Part shown: positions 24,956-34,438 of the stretch, piece by piece
Position numbering within the stretch: the first letter of the stretch is position 1
Layout: each line of letters begins with the position of its first letter
Assembly: GCA_043738425.1 (NCBI GenBank)
Contig: JAYUGJ010000121.1
Span: 1 to 64,000, forward strand
Length of the DNA: 64,000 nucleotides
Reading direction: 5' to 3'
Origin: PBB1 sp043738425
Lineage (GTDB): Bacteria; Pseudomonadota; Gammaproteobacteria; Burkholderiales; Burkholderiaceae_C
Translations under genes and position numbers: made by a program
Notes under the pieces: generated by a model
Told to the model about the DNA's origin: nothing
What the model saw: only the letters and a program-made list of their open reading frames with translations
Databases searched by the model: none

Positions 24956-25867
24956 TCACGCCAAAGGCTCGAAGACCAACCGCTCACCGTCGAGGCGAAT
25001 TTGCGCTGGCTTGCCCAGCACGCCGTGTGGCAGCGGGTTGTCGGTGGTGCGGTAGGTGCCGGCAATCGAGATCAATTCGGGTTCCATGCAGGTGCTGAAG
25101 ATGCGGGCGTCGGCGTTGCCGCGCGCACCGGCTATGGCTTTGCCACGCAAAGGCGCATAGACGTGGATGCTGCCGTCGGCAATCACTTCGGCACCGAAAT
25201 TCACCGCGGCCAACACGACCAGGTCGCCACCGCGCGCGTAGACCTGTTGACCCGAGCGCAGCGGTTTGTCGACGATCAGCGTGGCGGCAACCGCCGCGGG
25301 TGCGGCCGACATGACCGACATGGCTGGCGCGGTGTGGCTGGAAAGGGCGTGGGCACTGGCGTCGGCGTCAGGCCGTGTGACCGGTGCGGCAGATTCAGTT
25401 CCGGTCGCCGCGGTGGTGGTGGCGGTGGTGGCGGTGGTGGTGGTGGCGGTGGTGTTCGCGGTGGTGGCAGGTTGGGCCGCGATCTCACGCACCGGCGCAA
25501 TCGGCGTGGGTGCCGATGAAGGTACAGGCATAGGCAAAGCCTCAGGCGCTGCGCCCAAGCCGGCTGCCGATGCCGCTGCCATCTGCTCGACGGAGCCACC
25601 ACGCACCGCCGCCGCCAGCATGCTGAAGCGGCGCAGCAGCAGGCTTAACTGCGCATAGTCGATGGCCAGCGGATCGCCTGCGGCTTGCGCAATGTCGATC
25701 ACTACCGGGTCGTGGCTGAACATGTCCGGCGTGTCGGCGAAACGCGCGGTCAGCTCGCGTTCAATCGCCGCCATGTCGGTGGTTTTGAGCGCCACCACCA
25801 CCAATGTCATCGCCGCACTGCGCAGCTCGAACACCTCGGGCGCGCGCGCCTTGTTGCGGTTAGCCAT
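24956..25867 (-). CDS. minC: Septum site-determining protein MinC
   Basis: FtsZ polymerisation inhibitor. The N-terminal domain (residues 1-100) begins with FELRSAAMTLVVVALKT; the C-terminal beta-helix holds KPLRSGQQVYARGGDLVVLA, GAEVIADGSIHVYAPLRGKA and RIFSTCMEPELISIAG. 303 residues, longer than usual because the linker (about 125-170) is Ala/Thr/Pro-rich, with a run of TTATTTTATTATT type coded by GGTGGTGGC-type repeats (DNA about 25411-25470). Linker length is known to vary in MinC, so function is probably unaffected. First gene of the min operon. Confidence 0.93.
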   Translation of the reverse strand: MANRNKARAPEVFELRSAAMTLVVVALKTTDMAAIERELTARFADTPDMFSHDPVVIDIAQAAGDPLAIDYAQLSLLLRRFSMLAAAVRGGSVEQMAAASAAGLGAAPEALPMPVPSSAPTPIAPVREIAAQPATTANTTATTTTATTATTTAATGTESAAPVTRPDADASAHALSSHTAPAMSVMSAAPAAVAATLIVDKPLRSGQQVYARGGDLVVLAAVNFGAEVIADGSIHVYAPLRGKAIAGARGNADARIFSTCMEPELISIAGTYRTTDNPLPHGVLGKPAQIRLDGERLVFEPLA

Positions 25868-25875
25868 GGGTCAAT

Positions 25876-27720
25876 TCAGCCCGCGGTCTTCGGTTGATCG
25901 GCCGCGCCGGAAGCGCCTTGGCCGGTGTTTTGCACATTACGCAACCGTATGTGCAACTCGCGCATTTGCTTGTCGTCGACCGCACTCGGCGCGCCGGTCA
26001 ACAGGCATTGCGCGCGCTGGGTTTTCGGGAACGCAATCACATCGCGAATGCTTTCGGCCTTGGTCATCAGCGTGACCAGGCGGTCGAGACCAAACGCCAG
26101 GCCGCCGTGCGGTGGCGCGCCGTACTGCAGCGCGTCGAGCAAGAAGCCGAATTTGAGTTGCGCTTCTTCGGGTCCGATCTTCAACGCGGTGAAGACCTTG
26201 CTTTGCACCTCGGCGCGGTGAATACGCACCGAGCCGCCGCCCATCTCCCAGCCGTTGAGCACCATGTCATAGGCCTTGGCAATGCACTTGCCGGGGTCCG
26301 TGTCCATGTAGTCCTCGTGCCCGTCTTTCGGCGCGGTAAACGGGTGGTGGGTGGCGTTCCAGCGCGCACCGTCTTCGTCGTACTCGAACATCGGAAAGTC
26401 GACCACCCACAGCGGAGCCCACACATCGTCGAACAAGCCGTGGCTACGACCGAAGTCGCTGTGGCCGATCTTCACGCGCAACGCGCCGATAGCATCGTTG
26501 ACGACTTTTTCCTTGTCGGCACCGAAGAACAACAGGTCGCCGTTTTGCGCGCCGGTGCGCGACAAGATTTGCGCGACCGCAGCGTCGTGCAAGTTCTTCA
26601 CGATCGGGCTTTGCAGCCCTTCACGGCCTTTGGCGAGGTCGTTGACTTTGATCCACGCCAGGCCTTTGGCACCGTAGATCTTGACGAACTCGGTGTACGC
26701 ATCGATCTCGCCCCGGCTGATGCCGCCGCTGGCCTGGCCGCCGTGCGGCACGCGCAGCGCCACCACGCGACCGCCCGGGGTGGTGGCCGGGGTGCTGAAA
26801 ACTTTGAAGTCGACATCGGCCATCACGTCGGTGAGTTCAGTGAATTCGAGCCGCACGCGCAGATCGGGTTTGTCCGAGCCGAAGCGGTGCATCGCCTCGC
26901 TGTATTTCATCTGCGGGAATTCAGGCAAATCAACCGCCACCGTGTTCTTGAACACCGTGCGAATCATTCCTTCGAACATCGGCCGAATTTCTTCTTCGGT
27001 GAGAAAGCTGGTCTCGATATCGATCTGCGTGAACTCAGGCTGGCGGTCGGCACGCAGGTCTTCGTCGCGAAAGCACTTCGTGATTTGGTAGTAGCGGTCG
27101 AAGCCCGCCACCATCAACAGCTGCTTGAACAACTGCGGGCTTTGCGGCAGCGCGAAGAACATACCTTCGTTGACACGGCTGGGCACCAAATAATCGCGCG
27201 CGCCTTCGGGCGTGCTTTTGGTGAGCATCGGGGTTTCGATATCGATGAAGCCTTCGGCATCGAGAAACTTGCGCACCTCCATCGCCACGCGATAGCGCAG
27301 CCGCAGGTTTTTTTGCATCAACGGCCGGCGCAAATCGAGCACGCGGTGGGTCAGGCGGGTGGTCTCCGACAAGTTTTCATCATCGATCTGGAATGGCGGC
27401 GTGACGCTCGGGTTGAGCACCTCGAGTCCCTGGCACAGCACCTCGATCTTGCCGCTGGTCAGGTTGGCGTTGTCGGTGCCTGCGGGCCGCGCGCGCACCT
27501 TGCCGACCACCTTCAAACAGAACTCGTTGCGCACGCCTTCGGCGACCTTGAACATGTCGGCGCGGTCGGGGTCGCAGACGATTTGCACCAAGCCTTCGCG
27601 GTCGCGCAGGTCGATGAAGATGACACCACCGTGGTCGCGCCTGCGGCTGGCCCACCCCATCAAAGTCACGGTTTGGCCCATCAAGGCTTCGCTGACCAAA
27701 CCGCAGTACGTTGTTCTCAT
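25876..27720 (-). CDS. aspS: Aspartyl-tRNA synthetase
   Basis: Class II aminoacyl-tRNA synthetase. N-terminal anticodon-binding OB fold (SEALMGQTVTLMGWASRRRD), motif 2 KCFRDEDLRADRQPEFTQID, the bacterial GAD insertion domain and motif 3 GGLAFGLDRLVTLM. 614 residues; the last 15 residues (GQGASGAADQPKTAG) are a low-complexity extension. Whether it also charges tRNA-Asn cannot be decided from sequence alone. It is followed by DUF502 upstream in the usual Burkholderiales order. Confidence 0.96.
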   Translation of the reverse strand: MRTTYCGLVSEALMGQTVTLMGWASRRRDHGGVIFIDLRDREGLVQIVCDPDRADMFKVAEGVRNEFCLKVVGKVRARPAGTDNANLTSGKIEVLCQGLEVLNPSVTPPFQIDDENLSETTRLTHRVLDLRRPLMQKNLRLRYRVAMEVRKFLDAEGFIDIETPMLTKSTPEGARDYLVPSRVNEGMFFALPQSPQLFKQLLMVAGFDRYYQITKCFRDEDLRADRQPEFTQIDIETSFLTEEEIRPMFEGMIRTVFKNTVAVDLPEFPQMKYSEAMHRFGSDKPDLRVRLEFTELTDVMADVDFKVFSTPATTPGGRVVALRVPHGGQASGGISRGEIDAYTEFVKIYGAKGLAWIKVNDLAKGREGLQSPIVKNLHDAAVAQILSRTGAQNGDLLFFGADKEKVVNDAIGALRVKIGHSDFGRSHGLFDDVWAPLWVVDFPMFEYDEDGARWNATHHPFTAPKDGHEDYMDTDPGKCIAKAYDMVLNGWEMGGGSVRIHRAEVQSKVFTALKIGPEEAQLKFGFLLDALQYGAPPHGGLAFGLDRLVTLMTKAESIRDVIAFPKTQRAQCLLTGAPSAVDDKQMRELHIRLRNVQNTGQGASGAADQPKTAG

Positions 27721-27795
27721 GTGTTCACTCCGGTGTCATTTTGTTTTGCGGTGGCGCTGCGGCGTGCGCCACACGCCAGCGCAGGCGGCATGCGC

Positions 27796-28446
27796 TCAAG
27801 CGGCGGGCTTCGTCGGCAGCGCAGAGCTGGTAGCGGGCGGTGCCACCACGCCCATCGAAATCACGTACTTCAGCGCCTCATCGACGCTCATGGCCAGCGC
27901 GACCACATCGGTGCGCGGCACCATCAAGAAAAAACCCGAAGTGGGGTTCGGGGTGGTCGGCACATACACGCTCAGGTAGTCGCCCTGCAGGTGCGACGCT
28001 GCCTCACCGCCGGGCTTGCCGGTCACGAAGGCAATCGTCCACGAGCCCTGCCGTGGGTACTGCAACAGCACCGCTTCACGGAACGCATTGCCACTGCTTG
28101 AAAAAAGTGTGTCCGAGACCTGCTTGACCGAGCTGTAGATCGATTTGACGATGGGAATTTTGCTGAGCAGCCGGTTGCCTTGATGCAGCCACCACTGGCC
28201 GAACATGTTGGCGGCGAACACACCGGTGAGCAGCAAGCCCGCCACCATCACGATGACGCTCAGGCCGGGTATGCCGCGCAGCATGTCGATGGCCGGGCGC
28301 GCCGCGTTCGGCAGCACCGCCTGGGTGGCCGAGAGCACGGCACCGAACATGCCATCCAGCAACCCCAACACGCTGTGCAGCACCCACAGGGTGATCGCCA
28401 ACGGCAACCACACCAACAATCCGGCCAGCAGGTATTTTTTCAACAC
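27796..28446 (-). CDS. DUF502 inner-membrane protein
   Basis: 216 residues. Two hydrophobic segments: KYLLAGLLVWLPLAITLWVL (residues 4-23) and VIVMVAGLLLTGVFAANMF (about 65-83). The conserved DUF502 blocks IPIVKSIYSSVKQVSDTLFS and AVLLQYPRQGSWTIAFVTG follow, and then VPTTPNPTSGFFLMVPR. Role unknown; genes of this family regularly stand next to aspS in Burkholderiales. The space between it and aspS (75 bp) holds a GTGGCGC/GCGCCAC hairpin. Confidence 0.9.
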   Translation of the reverse strand: MLKKYLLAGLLVWLPLAITLWVLHSVLGLLDGMFGAVLSATQAVLPNAARPAIDMLRGIPGLSVIVMVAGLLLTGVFAANMFGQWWLHQGNRLLSKIPIVKSIYSSVKQVSDTLFSSSGNAFREAVLLQYPRQGSWTIAFVTGKPGGEAASHLQGDYLSVYVPTTPNPTSGFFLMVPRTDVVALAMSVDEALKYVISMGVVAPPATSSALPTKPAA

Positions 28447-28482
28447 AGCGCCTGCGACATGTGGCGGCTCAACGGCGGCATG

Positions 28483-28896
28483 TCACGCACCGCCCGAAGC
28501 GGGTGGGCCCGCCGGTTTGACCGCTGCGGCCGGAGCGGGCGGGGTCGAGGTGGCCGGCGAATTGGCCGCGGCAGGTTTGGCCACACCGGTGCCCGCTGAC
28601 TCACTTTGCTTGTCGGTGTGTTTGTCTGCCTGCTTGTCAGTCGCCGGACTGCTGTCTTTGCCGGCGTCCGCCGCACCCTCGGCAGCGGCGGTTTTCGACG
28701 CCTTTGCGGAGTCGCCACCGCGAAAGTCGGTGACGTACCAGCCCGAGCCTTTGAGCTGAAACCCAGCCGCCGTGACCTGCTTTTTGTACGCTTCGGTACC
28801 GCAGCTCGGGCAGGTGGTGAGCAGCGGATCCGAGATCTTTTGCAGCACGTCTTTTGCGTGGCCGCACGATTCGCACCGGTAGGCGTAGATCGGCAT
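28483..28896 (-). CDS. FmdB-family zinc-ribbon protein
   Basis: N-terminal zinc ribbon MPIYAYRCESCGHAKDVLQK with a second pair in TCPSCGTEAYKKQVTAAGFQ, then LKGSGWYVTDFRGG, all characteristic of the FmdB/CxxC-CxxC regulatory family. The C-terminal 75 residues are a disordered Ala/Lys/Pro/Asp-rich tail. 137 residues from ATG 28896; a GGAAAAC stretch upstream is not a good ribosome site. It lies 36 bp before DUF502 and was probably transcribed with it. Confidence 0.9.
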   Translation of the reverse strand: MPIYAYRCESCGHAKDVLQKISDPLLTTCPSCGTEAYKKQVTAAGFQLKGSGWYVTDFRGGDSAKASKTAAAEGAADAGKDSSPATDKQADKHTDKQSESAGTGVAKPAAANSPATSTPPAPAAAVKPAGPPASGGA

Positions 28897-28994
28897 GGCT
28901 AAGCCCTTGATTTGAAAAGGAAAACCAAAAATTATACGGCGCAGCGGCGCGCAAGCGATGGGCCTCGAAGCGCCTTGCGGCAATGCGGCCGCCG

Positions 28995-29036
28995 GTTGCC
29001 GTTGCCGTTGCCGTTGCCGTTGCTGTTGCTGTTGCC
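28995..29036. repeat. Seven GTTGCC-type hexamer repeats
   Basis: Seven contiguous units: four GTTGCC, two GTTGCT, one GTTGCC. Located in the gap between the FmdB gene (start 28896) and the symporter stop (29073), so copy-number change would alter FmdB upstream DNA but no protein. Confidence 0.85.
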
Positions 29037-29072
29037 GTCGTGGCCGTGGCTGTGGACGCGGTTGCGAACGCC

Positions 29073-30524
29073 TCACGCGTTGGGCAGTCCGCCCAGCGGG
29101 GCTCGTTGCGTTGTCGATGGGCCGAATACCTGCGGCAACAGCGAACCCGCGACGATGCCGAACGCTGCCATCAACAAGCCAGCCAACTGCGCCGGGAATG
29201 CAACCCCGAGCGGTGTCGCCATGAAGACCAGCCAACCGCCGAGCCCCAGCCCGATAGACAACAGCGCGCCTTGCCGGGTGGCGCGCTGCCAATACAGGCC
29301 GGCGACCAGCGGCACGAACGCGCCGACCAACGTGATTTGGTATGCGCCGGACACCATGTCGTAGATAGGCGTGCCCTGCGACGTGATGGCGTAGGCGCAC
29401 ACGCACGCACTGAATAGCAGCACGGTGATGCGCATGGTGCGCAGCTCCTGCTGGTCTGACATGGCCGGGTTGAATTGGCGCCAGATGTTCTCCACGAAGG
29501 TGACCGACGGCGCAAGCAGCGTGGCCGACGCGGTCGACTTGATGGCCGACAGCAACGCACCAAAAAAAATCACCTGCATCGCAAATGGCATGTGGGTAAG
29601 CACCAACGTGGGCAGGATTTTTTGTGGGTCGTCGCGCAACAGCGCTGCGGTTTGCTCCGGCATGACGATCAGCGCGCTGACCACGATGAACATCGGCACA
29701 AAAGCAAACGCGATGTAGCACACGCCGCCGATCACCGGCCCGCGGGTGGCTGCCTGCACCGAGTTGGCCGACATCACGCGCTGATAAACGTCTTGCTGCG
29801 GGATCGAGCCGAACATCATCGTGACCGCGGCGGCGATAAAGAACGCGATGTCGGTGAAGGTCGGCGGCGGCAGAAATTTGAACATGTCGCGGCTGGCGGC
29901 GAGTGCCACCACTTTGTCGGCACCGCCGGCCAACCCGGCTGCGTAAAACGCAATGATCGACAAACCGACCACCAGAATAATCATCTGCAAGAAGTCGGTC
30001 ACCGCCACCGACCACATGCCGCCGAACAGCGTGTACGCCAGGATCGACACCGTGCCGATCACCATGCCGAGCGGCATACTGATCGCACCGCCCGACAGCA
30101 GGTTGAAGACCAAACCGAGCGCGGTGATTTGCGCCGACACCCAGCCCAAATAGCTGACGATGATGATGACTGAACACAGCACCTCGACGCTGCGGCCGTA
30201 GCGCTCGCGGTAGTAGTCGCTGATCGTGAGCAACGACATCTTGTACAGCTTGGCGGCGAAAAACAGGCCGACCAAAATCAGGCATGTGCCAGCGCCGAAT
30301 GGGTCTTCGACCACGCTGCTCAGGCCGCCGTTGGCCAGCTTGGCCGGGATGCCCAGCACGGTTTCGGAACCGAACCAGGTGGCGAATGTGGTGGTGACGA
30401 TCATCACCAGCGGCAGGTGGCGGCCGGCCACCGCAAAGTCGGCGGTGGTTTTGACGCGCCGAGCAGCCCACAGGCCGATGGCAATCGTGATCAACAAGTA
30501 GGTGAAAACCAGAGTCAACAACAT
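29073..30524 (-). CDS. Sodium:solute symporter family transporter
   Basis: Integral membrane transporter of the SSS family (PanF/PutP group) with about 13 hydrophobic segments across 483 residues. The ATTFATWFGSETVLGIPAKL and ADFLQMIILVVGLSI regions and the GFF/GALLSAIKSTASATLLAPS block (the SAIxST sodium-site motif) fit the family. Substrate cannot be named from sequence; panthothenate-like or carboxylate compounds are possible. ATG 30524 is chosen over a TTG at 30545 since an AGGGAG site stands about 11 bases before it. Confidence 0.85.
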   Translation of the reverse strand: MLLTLVFTYLLITIAIGLWAARRVKTTADFAVAGRHLPLVMIVTTTFATWFGSETVLGIPAKLANGGLSSVVEDPFGAGTCLILVGLFFAAKLYKMSLLTISDYYRERYGRSVEVLCSVIIIVSYLGWVSAQITALGLVFNLLSGGAISMPLGMVIGTVSILAYTLFGGMWSVAVTDFLQMIILVVGLSIIAFYAAGLAGGADKVVALAASRDMFKFLPPPTFTDIAFFIAAAVTMMFGSIPQQDVYQRVMSANSVQAATRGPVIGGVCYIAFAFVPMFIVVSALIVMPEQTAALLRDDPQKILPTLVLTHMPFAMQVIFFGALLSAIKSTASATLLAPSVTFVENIWRQFNPAMSDQQELRTMRITVLLFSACVCAYAITSQGTPIYDMVSGAYQITLVGAFVPLVAGLYWQRATRQGALLSIGLGLGGWLVFMATPLGVAFPAQLAGLLMAAFGIVAGSLLPQVFGPSTTQRAPLGGLPNA

Positions 30525-30649
30525 CGCGGCCCCACTCCCTGCCAAATAAAACCGACTGTGAAAAAGTCACCCCGCCCGGGCTGCCCACCGCGATAGGTAT
30601 GCGACTTTCATGCCGCTGCGACAGCCGCCTTGCGTTGCGTTAGGTTGCG

Positions 30650-32203
30650 TTAGCGGTCGCGCCAATACGGCAGCAGCCACATCAACAACACGCCCAACAG
30701 GAAACCGATGCCGGCATACACGATGCCTTGCAGCAAGCGGTTGGTGCGCCGCTGTTCGACCAGCAGCGCTTCGATCGCTTTTTGTTCGCTGGCCGGTTTG
30801 GGCTGCATCGCCTGGTGCAGCAAGCGCGGCAGCTCTGGCAGCAGTTGCACATAGCGCGGCGCTTCGTTTTTCAGCCGCGAGACCAAACCGCGCCAGCCGA
30901 TCTGGTCGTTCATCCAACGCTCTAAAAACGGCTTGGCGGTGTTCCACAAATCGAGTTCGGGGTCGAGCTGGCGGCCCAGGCCTTCCACGTTGAGCAGCGT
31001 TTTTTGCAGCAGCACCAGTTGCGGTTGTATTTCGACATTGAATCGGCGCGAGGTCTGGAACAAGCGCAGCAGCACCTGGCCGAGCGAGATGTCTTTCAAC
31101 GGACGGTCGAAGTGCGGTTCACACACGGCACGGATTGCGCCTTCCAACTCGTCGACCCGGGTGTGTGACGGCACCCAGCCCGACTCGAGGTGCAGCTCGG
31201 CAACGCGTTTGTAGTCGCGCCGAAAAAACGCGATGAAGTTTTGCGCGAGGTATTCCTTGTCGACCTCGGTCAGCGTGCCAACGATGCCGAAGTCGAGCGC
31301 AATGTAGCGGCCGAAAGTCGCCGGTGCCAGGCTGACCTGGATGTTGCCGGGGTGCATGTCGGCATGAAAAAAACCATCGCGAAACACCTGGGTAAAAAAT
31401 ATCGTGACGCCGTCGCGGGCCAGCTTCGGAATGTCGACGCCCGCGTCGCGCAGCCGCTGAATCTGGCTGATCGGCACGCCGTACATGCGCTCCATCACGA
31501 TCACGGTTTGGGTGCACAGCGCCCAATGCATCTCGGGCAGCATGACCAGGTTGAGCCCGTCCATGTTGCGGCGCAGCTGCGCGGCATTGGCCGCTTCGCG
31601 CACCAAGTCCAACTCGTCGTGCAGGTAGTTGTCGAATTCGGCCACCACCTCGCGCGGCTTCAACCGCTTGCCGTCGGCCGACAGCCGCTCGACCCACTGC
31701 GCCAGCGTGCGCATCAACGCGATGTCGTCGTCGATCACTTCCAGCATGTGCGGGCGCAACACTTTGACGGCGACTTCGCGACCGTCTTTCAAGGTCGCGA
31801 AGTGCACCTGTGCAATCGATGCGCTGGCCACCGCCTCCGGCTCGAAACTGGCAAATACCTCTTCGATGCTTTTGCCGTAGGCCCGCTCGATCAACTGGCG
31901 CGCCACCGCGGCCGGAAACGGCGGTACGTTGTCTTGCAACTGCGCCAACTCGTCGGCGATGTCGGCCGGAATCAGGTCGCGACGGGTCGACAGCACCTGA
32001 CCGAATTTGACGAAGATCGGGCCGAGCTTTTCAAGCGCCAAACGCAAGCGCTCGCCGCGTGGCGCGTCGAGCCGGCGCCCGGCGGTGATCACGCCGACCA
32101 CGATGCGCACCCAGCGCTGCCGAAAATTCGACAGCGCCAGCTCGTCGAGCCCGTAGCGGTAAACCGTAAAGAAGATGAACAGCAGCCGCGAGAGGTGCCT
32201 CAT
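30650..32203 (-). CDS. ubiB: Ubiquinone biosynthesis regulatory kinase-like protein UbiB
   Basis: Atypical ABC1/UbiB-family protein with a kinase-like fold needed for ubiquinone synthesis. The KxGQ-type motif LGPIFVKFGQVLSTRRDLIP, the Ala-rich loop VASASIAQVHFATLKDGREV, and HADMHPGNIQV with ALDFGIVG correspond to the family motifs. Two hydrophobic segments at the C-terminus (VYAGIGFLLGVLLMWLLPYW) anchor it in the membrane. 517 residues. ATG at 32203 overlaps the ubiJ stop by 4 bp, so the two are coupled. Confidence 0.95.
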   Translation of the reverse strand: MRHLSRLLFIFFTVYRYGLDELALSNFRQRWVRIVVGVITAGRRLDAPRGERLRLALEKLGPIFVKFGQVLSTRRDLIPADIADELAQLQDNVPPFPAAVARQLIERAYGKSIEEVFASFEPEAVASASIAQVHFATLKDGREVAVKVLRPHMLEVIDDDIALMRTLAQWVERLSADGKRLKPREVVAEFDNYLHDELDLVREAANAAQLRRNMDGLNLVMLPEMHWALCTQTVIVMERMYGVPISQIQRLRDAGVDIPKLARDGVTIFFTQVFRDGFFHADMHPGNIQVSLAPATFGRYIALDFGIVGTLTEVDKEYLAQNFIAFFRRDYKRVAELHLESGWVPSHTRVDELEGAIRAVCEPHFDRPLKDISLGQVLLRLFQTSRRFNVEIQPQLVLLQKTLLNVEGLGRQLDPELDLWNTAKPFLERWMNDQIGWRGLVSRLKNEAPRYVQLLPELPRLLHQAMQPKPASEQKAIEALLVEQRRTNRLLQGIVYAGIGFLLGVLLMWLLPYWRDR

Positions 32204-32775
32204 CGTGCAGGCGGCTCCGCGCCCGACGGCGTGGTGTGGTGCGGCGCAGCGGCTTCATGCGCACGCTTGCCAGTGGCCTGATTCACCAGGTGCACGGCAC
32301 GGCGCAAGCCTGCCTCGACCAATGCACCCGCTTGCGCCAATTGCGCGGCCGGGCCGACCCCGACGACGCGCGCCAGATCGTCTCGTACATCCCAGCGCAG
32401 GTGTTCGACCAACCAATTCACATCGGCCGCGAAGGCCGCATCGCCGGCCACCTCGACTGGCGGTTTGTCGCCGCCCAAGGTGTCGGCCACCATCTGCGCT
32501 GGTTGCGACGCGTCGACCGTGATGACCAGTTCAGACGCCGCAGATTCGCCTTGCGTCCAATCCAGCAACCCGGCCGGCGTGACGCAGGCGGTGACGGCCG
32601 ACGGAAGCCACGACACCAGCGGCGACGCATCGCGCAGTTGCAGCCGAACCCGCTTGCCCGCATGCGCGCGCAGCCTGTCGACAGCGGCGGGTTCGGCGGC
32701 CAGTACATGGTTGATGAACAAGGCCAGCCGCGGCATCAGCGCGGCTGCGACAAACTGCTGAAACGCATTCTTCAT
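32200..32775 (-). CDS. ubiJ: Ubiquinone biosynthesis accessory factor UbiJ (SCP2 domain)
   Basis: Sterol-carrier-protein-2 type lipid-binding protein that scaffolds the aerobic ubiquinone complex. 191 residues with ALFINHVLAAEPAAVDRLRA and a central beta region (VTACVTPAGLLDWTQ), then VNWLVEHLRWDVRDDLARVV and the C-terminal coil. Start at ATG 32775 (MKNAFQQFVAAALMPRL). Placed directly upstream of ubiB; ubiE, the usual third member, is not next to it, since the next gene is a divergent exopolysaccharide transferase. Confidence 0.88.
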   Translation of the reverse strand: MKNAFQQFVAAALMPRLALFINHVLAAEPAAVDRLRAHAGKRVRLQLRDASPLVSWLPSAVTACVTPAGLLDWTQGESAASELVITVDASQPAQMVADTLGGDKPPVEVAGDAAFAADVNWLVEHLRWDVRDDLARVVGVGPAAQLAQAGALVEAGLRRAVHLVNQATGKRAHEAAAPHHTTPSGAEPPAR

Positions 32776-32991
32776 CGTGAGATTGTAGGCAAGCAGCCTG
32801 TGGCGCAGCACCGCCAACACGCACCGACAACGTGCCGTTGTAAGACACAATCCGAATGGATGTAGCCCGGCCATCGGCCCTACGCAATTGACCGCCTCGA
32901 TGCGTGAGGAACGCTCCCGGTGCCGCGTTGGCTCGGGCCTCACGGCAATGCTTTGCCGCAAAGACCGCCGCCCGCTTATGGCCTACGCCTG

Positions 32992-34386
32992 ATGTTCGAA
33001 GACCGCACCTACAAACGAACCTTTTACAGCGCACCGCAATCGGTCACATCGCTGGTGGCCGCGTTTCTCGAGCCCACCATCACGGTGCTGGTGTTCCTCG
33101 CTGCCTGCGTGTGGCTGGACGATGCCATTGGCCGGCCACAACTCACGCTGTGTTTGTTGGTGTTTGCCTTGACGTTTCCGGGCCGAAATCGGTTTCGCGA
33201 AAACCTGCTGTCAGCCGCCGTCGACATCGCCACCTCGTGGTTTGCGTTGTTGACGATCTTGGCGCTGTGCGCCTACGCCACCCGCAGCTTTTACTTGTTC
33301 GAGACCCGTACGTTGTTGTACTGGGCGGTGGCGACCCCGCTGCTGCAATGGCTGGCCTGCGGGCTCGGCAACCGCATCTTGCGCCGCTTTGCTGCGCGGC
33401 CCGAGGCCAGGCGCACGGCGGTGGTGGTGGGTGCCGGACCGTTGGGCGTCAAGGTGTCGCGCGCGCTGATGGCCAGTGCCGACGACGGGGTCGACTTTCT
33501 CGGTTTTTTCGACGACCGCACCGACGACCGGGTGCAGGACTCAACCGTCGCGCAGCGGCTAGGCAACCTCGCCAACGTCGCGTCGTATGTATCGCAGCAC
33601 GGCGTGCGCGAGGTCTACATCACGCTGCCGCTTGGCTCGCAGCCACGCATCGTCGAACTGCAAGAGCAGGTGCAAGGCACCACCGCATCGCTGTTTTTCG
33701 TGCCTGATGTGTTCGGCATCAGCATCATCCAAGGCCGTTTGCACGACATGAACGGCGTGCCGGTGGTGGGCATTTGCGAAACGCCGTTCACCGGCACCAA
33801 CCAACTGGTCAAGCGCATCAGTGATGTGGTGCTGGCCAGCCTGATCCTGGTGTTGATTTCACCAGCATTGCTGGCCATTGCGATCGGCGTGCGACTCAGT
33901 TCACCCGGACCGGTGGTGTTCAAGCAGCGGCGCAACGGGCTGGCCGGCGAAGAAATCGTGATCTACAAATTTCGTTCGATGACCGCGCAAGACAACGGGC
34001 CGGTCGTACGCCAGGCCACCAAAGAAGACCCACGCATCACCCGCTTCGGCAGCTTGATACGGCGCACGTCGCTCGATGAACTGCCGCAGTTCGTCAACGT
34101 GCTGCAAGGCCGCATGAGCATCGTCGGGCCGCGCCCTCACGCGGTCGCGCACAACGAGGAATACCGCCGCCTGATCAAAGCCTACATGGTGCGCCATAAG
34201 GTCAAGCCCGGCATCACCGGTTGGGCGCAGGTCAATGGCCACCGTGGCGAAACCGACACCATCGAAAAGATGCAGGCCCGCGTCGAATACGACCTCGAGT
34301 ACCTGCGCAACTGGACGCTCGGCCTGGACTTGCAAATCATCGTGCGCACCATCCGGCTGGTTTTTTTCGACCGTGGCGCGTACTGA
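32992..34386 (+). CDS. Undecaprenyl-phosphate sugar phosphotransferase (WcaJ-like)
   Basis: Initiating enzyme of exopolysaccharide synthesis that transfers a sugar-1-phosphate to undecaprenyl phosphate in the inner membrane. N-terminal membrane segments (about residues 20-110), a nucleotide-binding CoA-type domain VVVGAGPLGVKVSRAL, then the catalytic bacterial sugar transferase domain: KRISDVVLASLILVLISPAL, GEEIVIYKFRSM, TRFGSLIRRTSLDELPQFVN and SIVGPRPHA. 464 residues from ATG 32992; 24 extra residues are possible from 32920. The first gene of the exopolysaccharide locus, divergent from ubiJ; the donor is probably UDP-glucose. Confidence 0.92.
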   Translation: MFEDRTYKRTFYSAPQSVTSLVAAFLEPTITVLVFLAACVWLDDAIGRPQLTLCLLVFALTFPGRNRFRENLLSAAVDIATSWFALLTILALCAYATRSFYLFETRTLLYWAVATPLLQWLACGLGNRILRRFAARPEARRTAVVVGAGPLGVKVSRALMASADDGVDFLGFFDDRTDDRVQDSTVAQRLGNLANVASYVSQHGVREVYITLPLGSQPRIVELQEQVQGTTASLFFVPDVFGISIIQGRLHDMNGVPVVGICETPFTGTNQLVKRISDVVLASLILVLISPALLAIAIGVRLSSPGPVVFKQRRNGLAGEEIVIYKFRSMTAQDNGPVVRQATKEDPRITRFGSLIRRTSLDELPQFVNVLQGRMSIVGPRPHAVAHNEEYRRLIKAYMVRHKVKPGITGWAQVNGHRGETDTIEKMQARVEYDLEYLRNWTLGLDLQIIVRTIRLVFFDRGAY

Positions 34387-34438
34387 AGCGCATGGCATGG
34401 CTACGTGCTTTCAAAAAGTAGAACCTGGGAGATCGAAC

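Noticed and set aside
25894..28101. A 735-codon frame on the strand opposite aspS.
   Set aside because: It mirrors the codon periodicity of aspS; such long antisense frames are common at this GC content. The same applies to frames opposite cas1, the helicase and the DUF1800 gene.
32776..32991. Possible sigma-54 promoter before the exopolysaccharide transferase gene.
   Set aside because: I looked for a TGGCAC-N5-TTGC pattern and found no convincing match with the right spacing.
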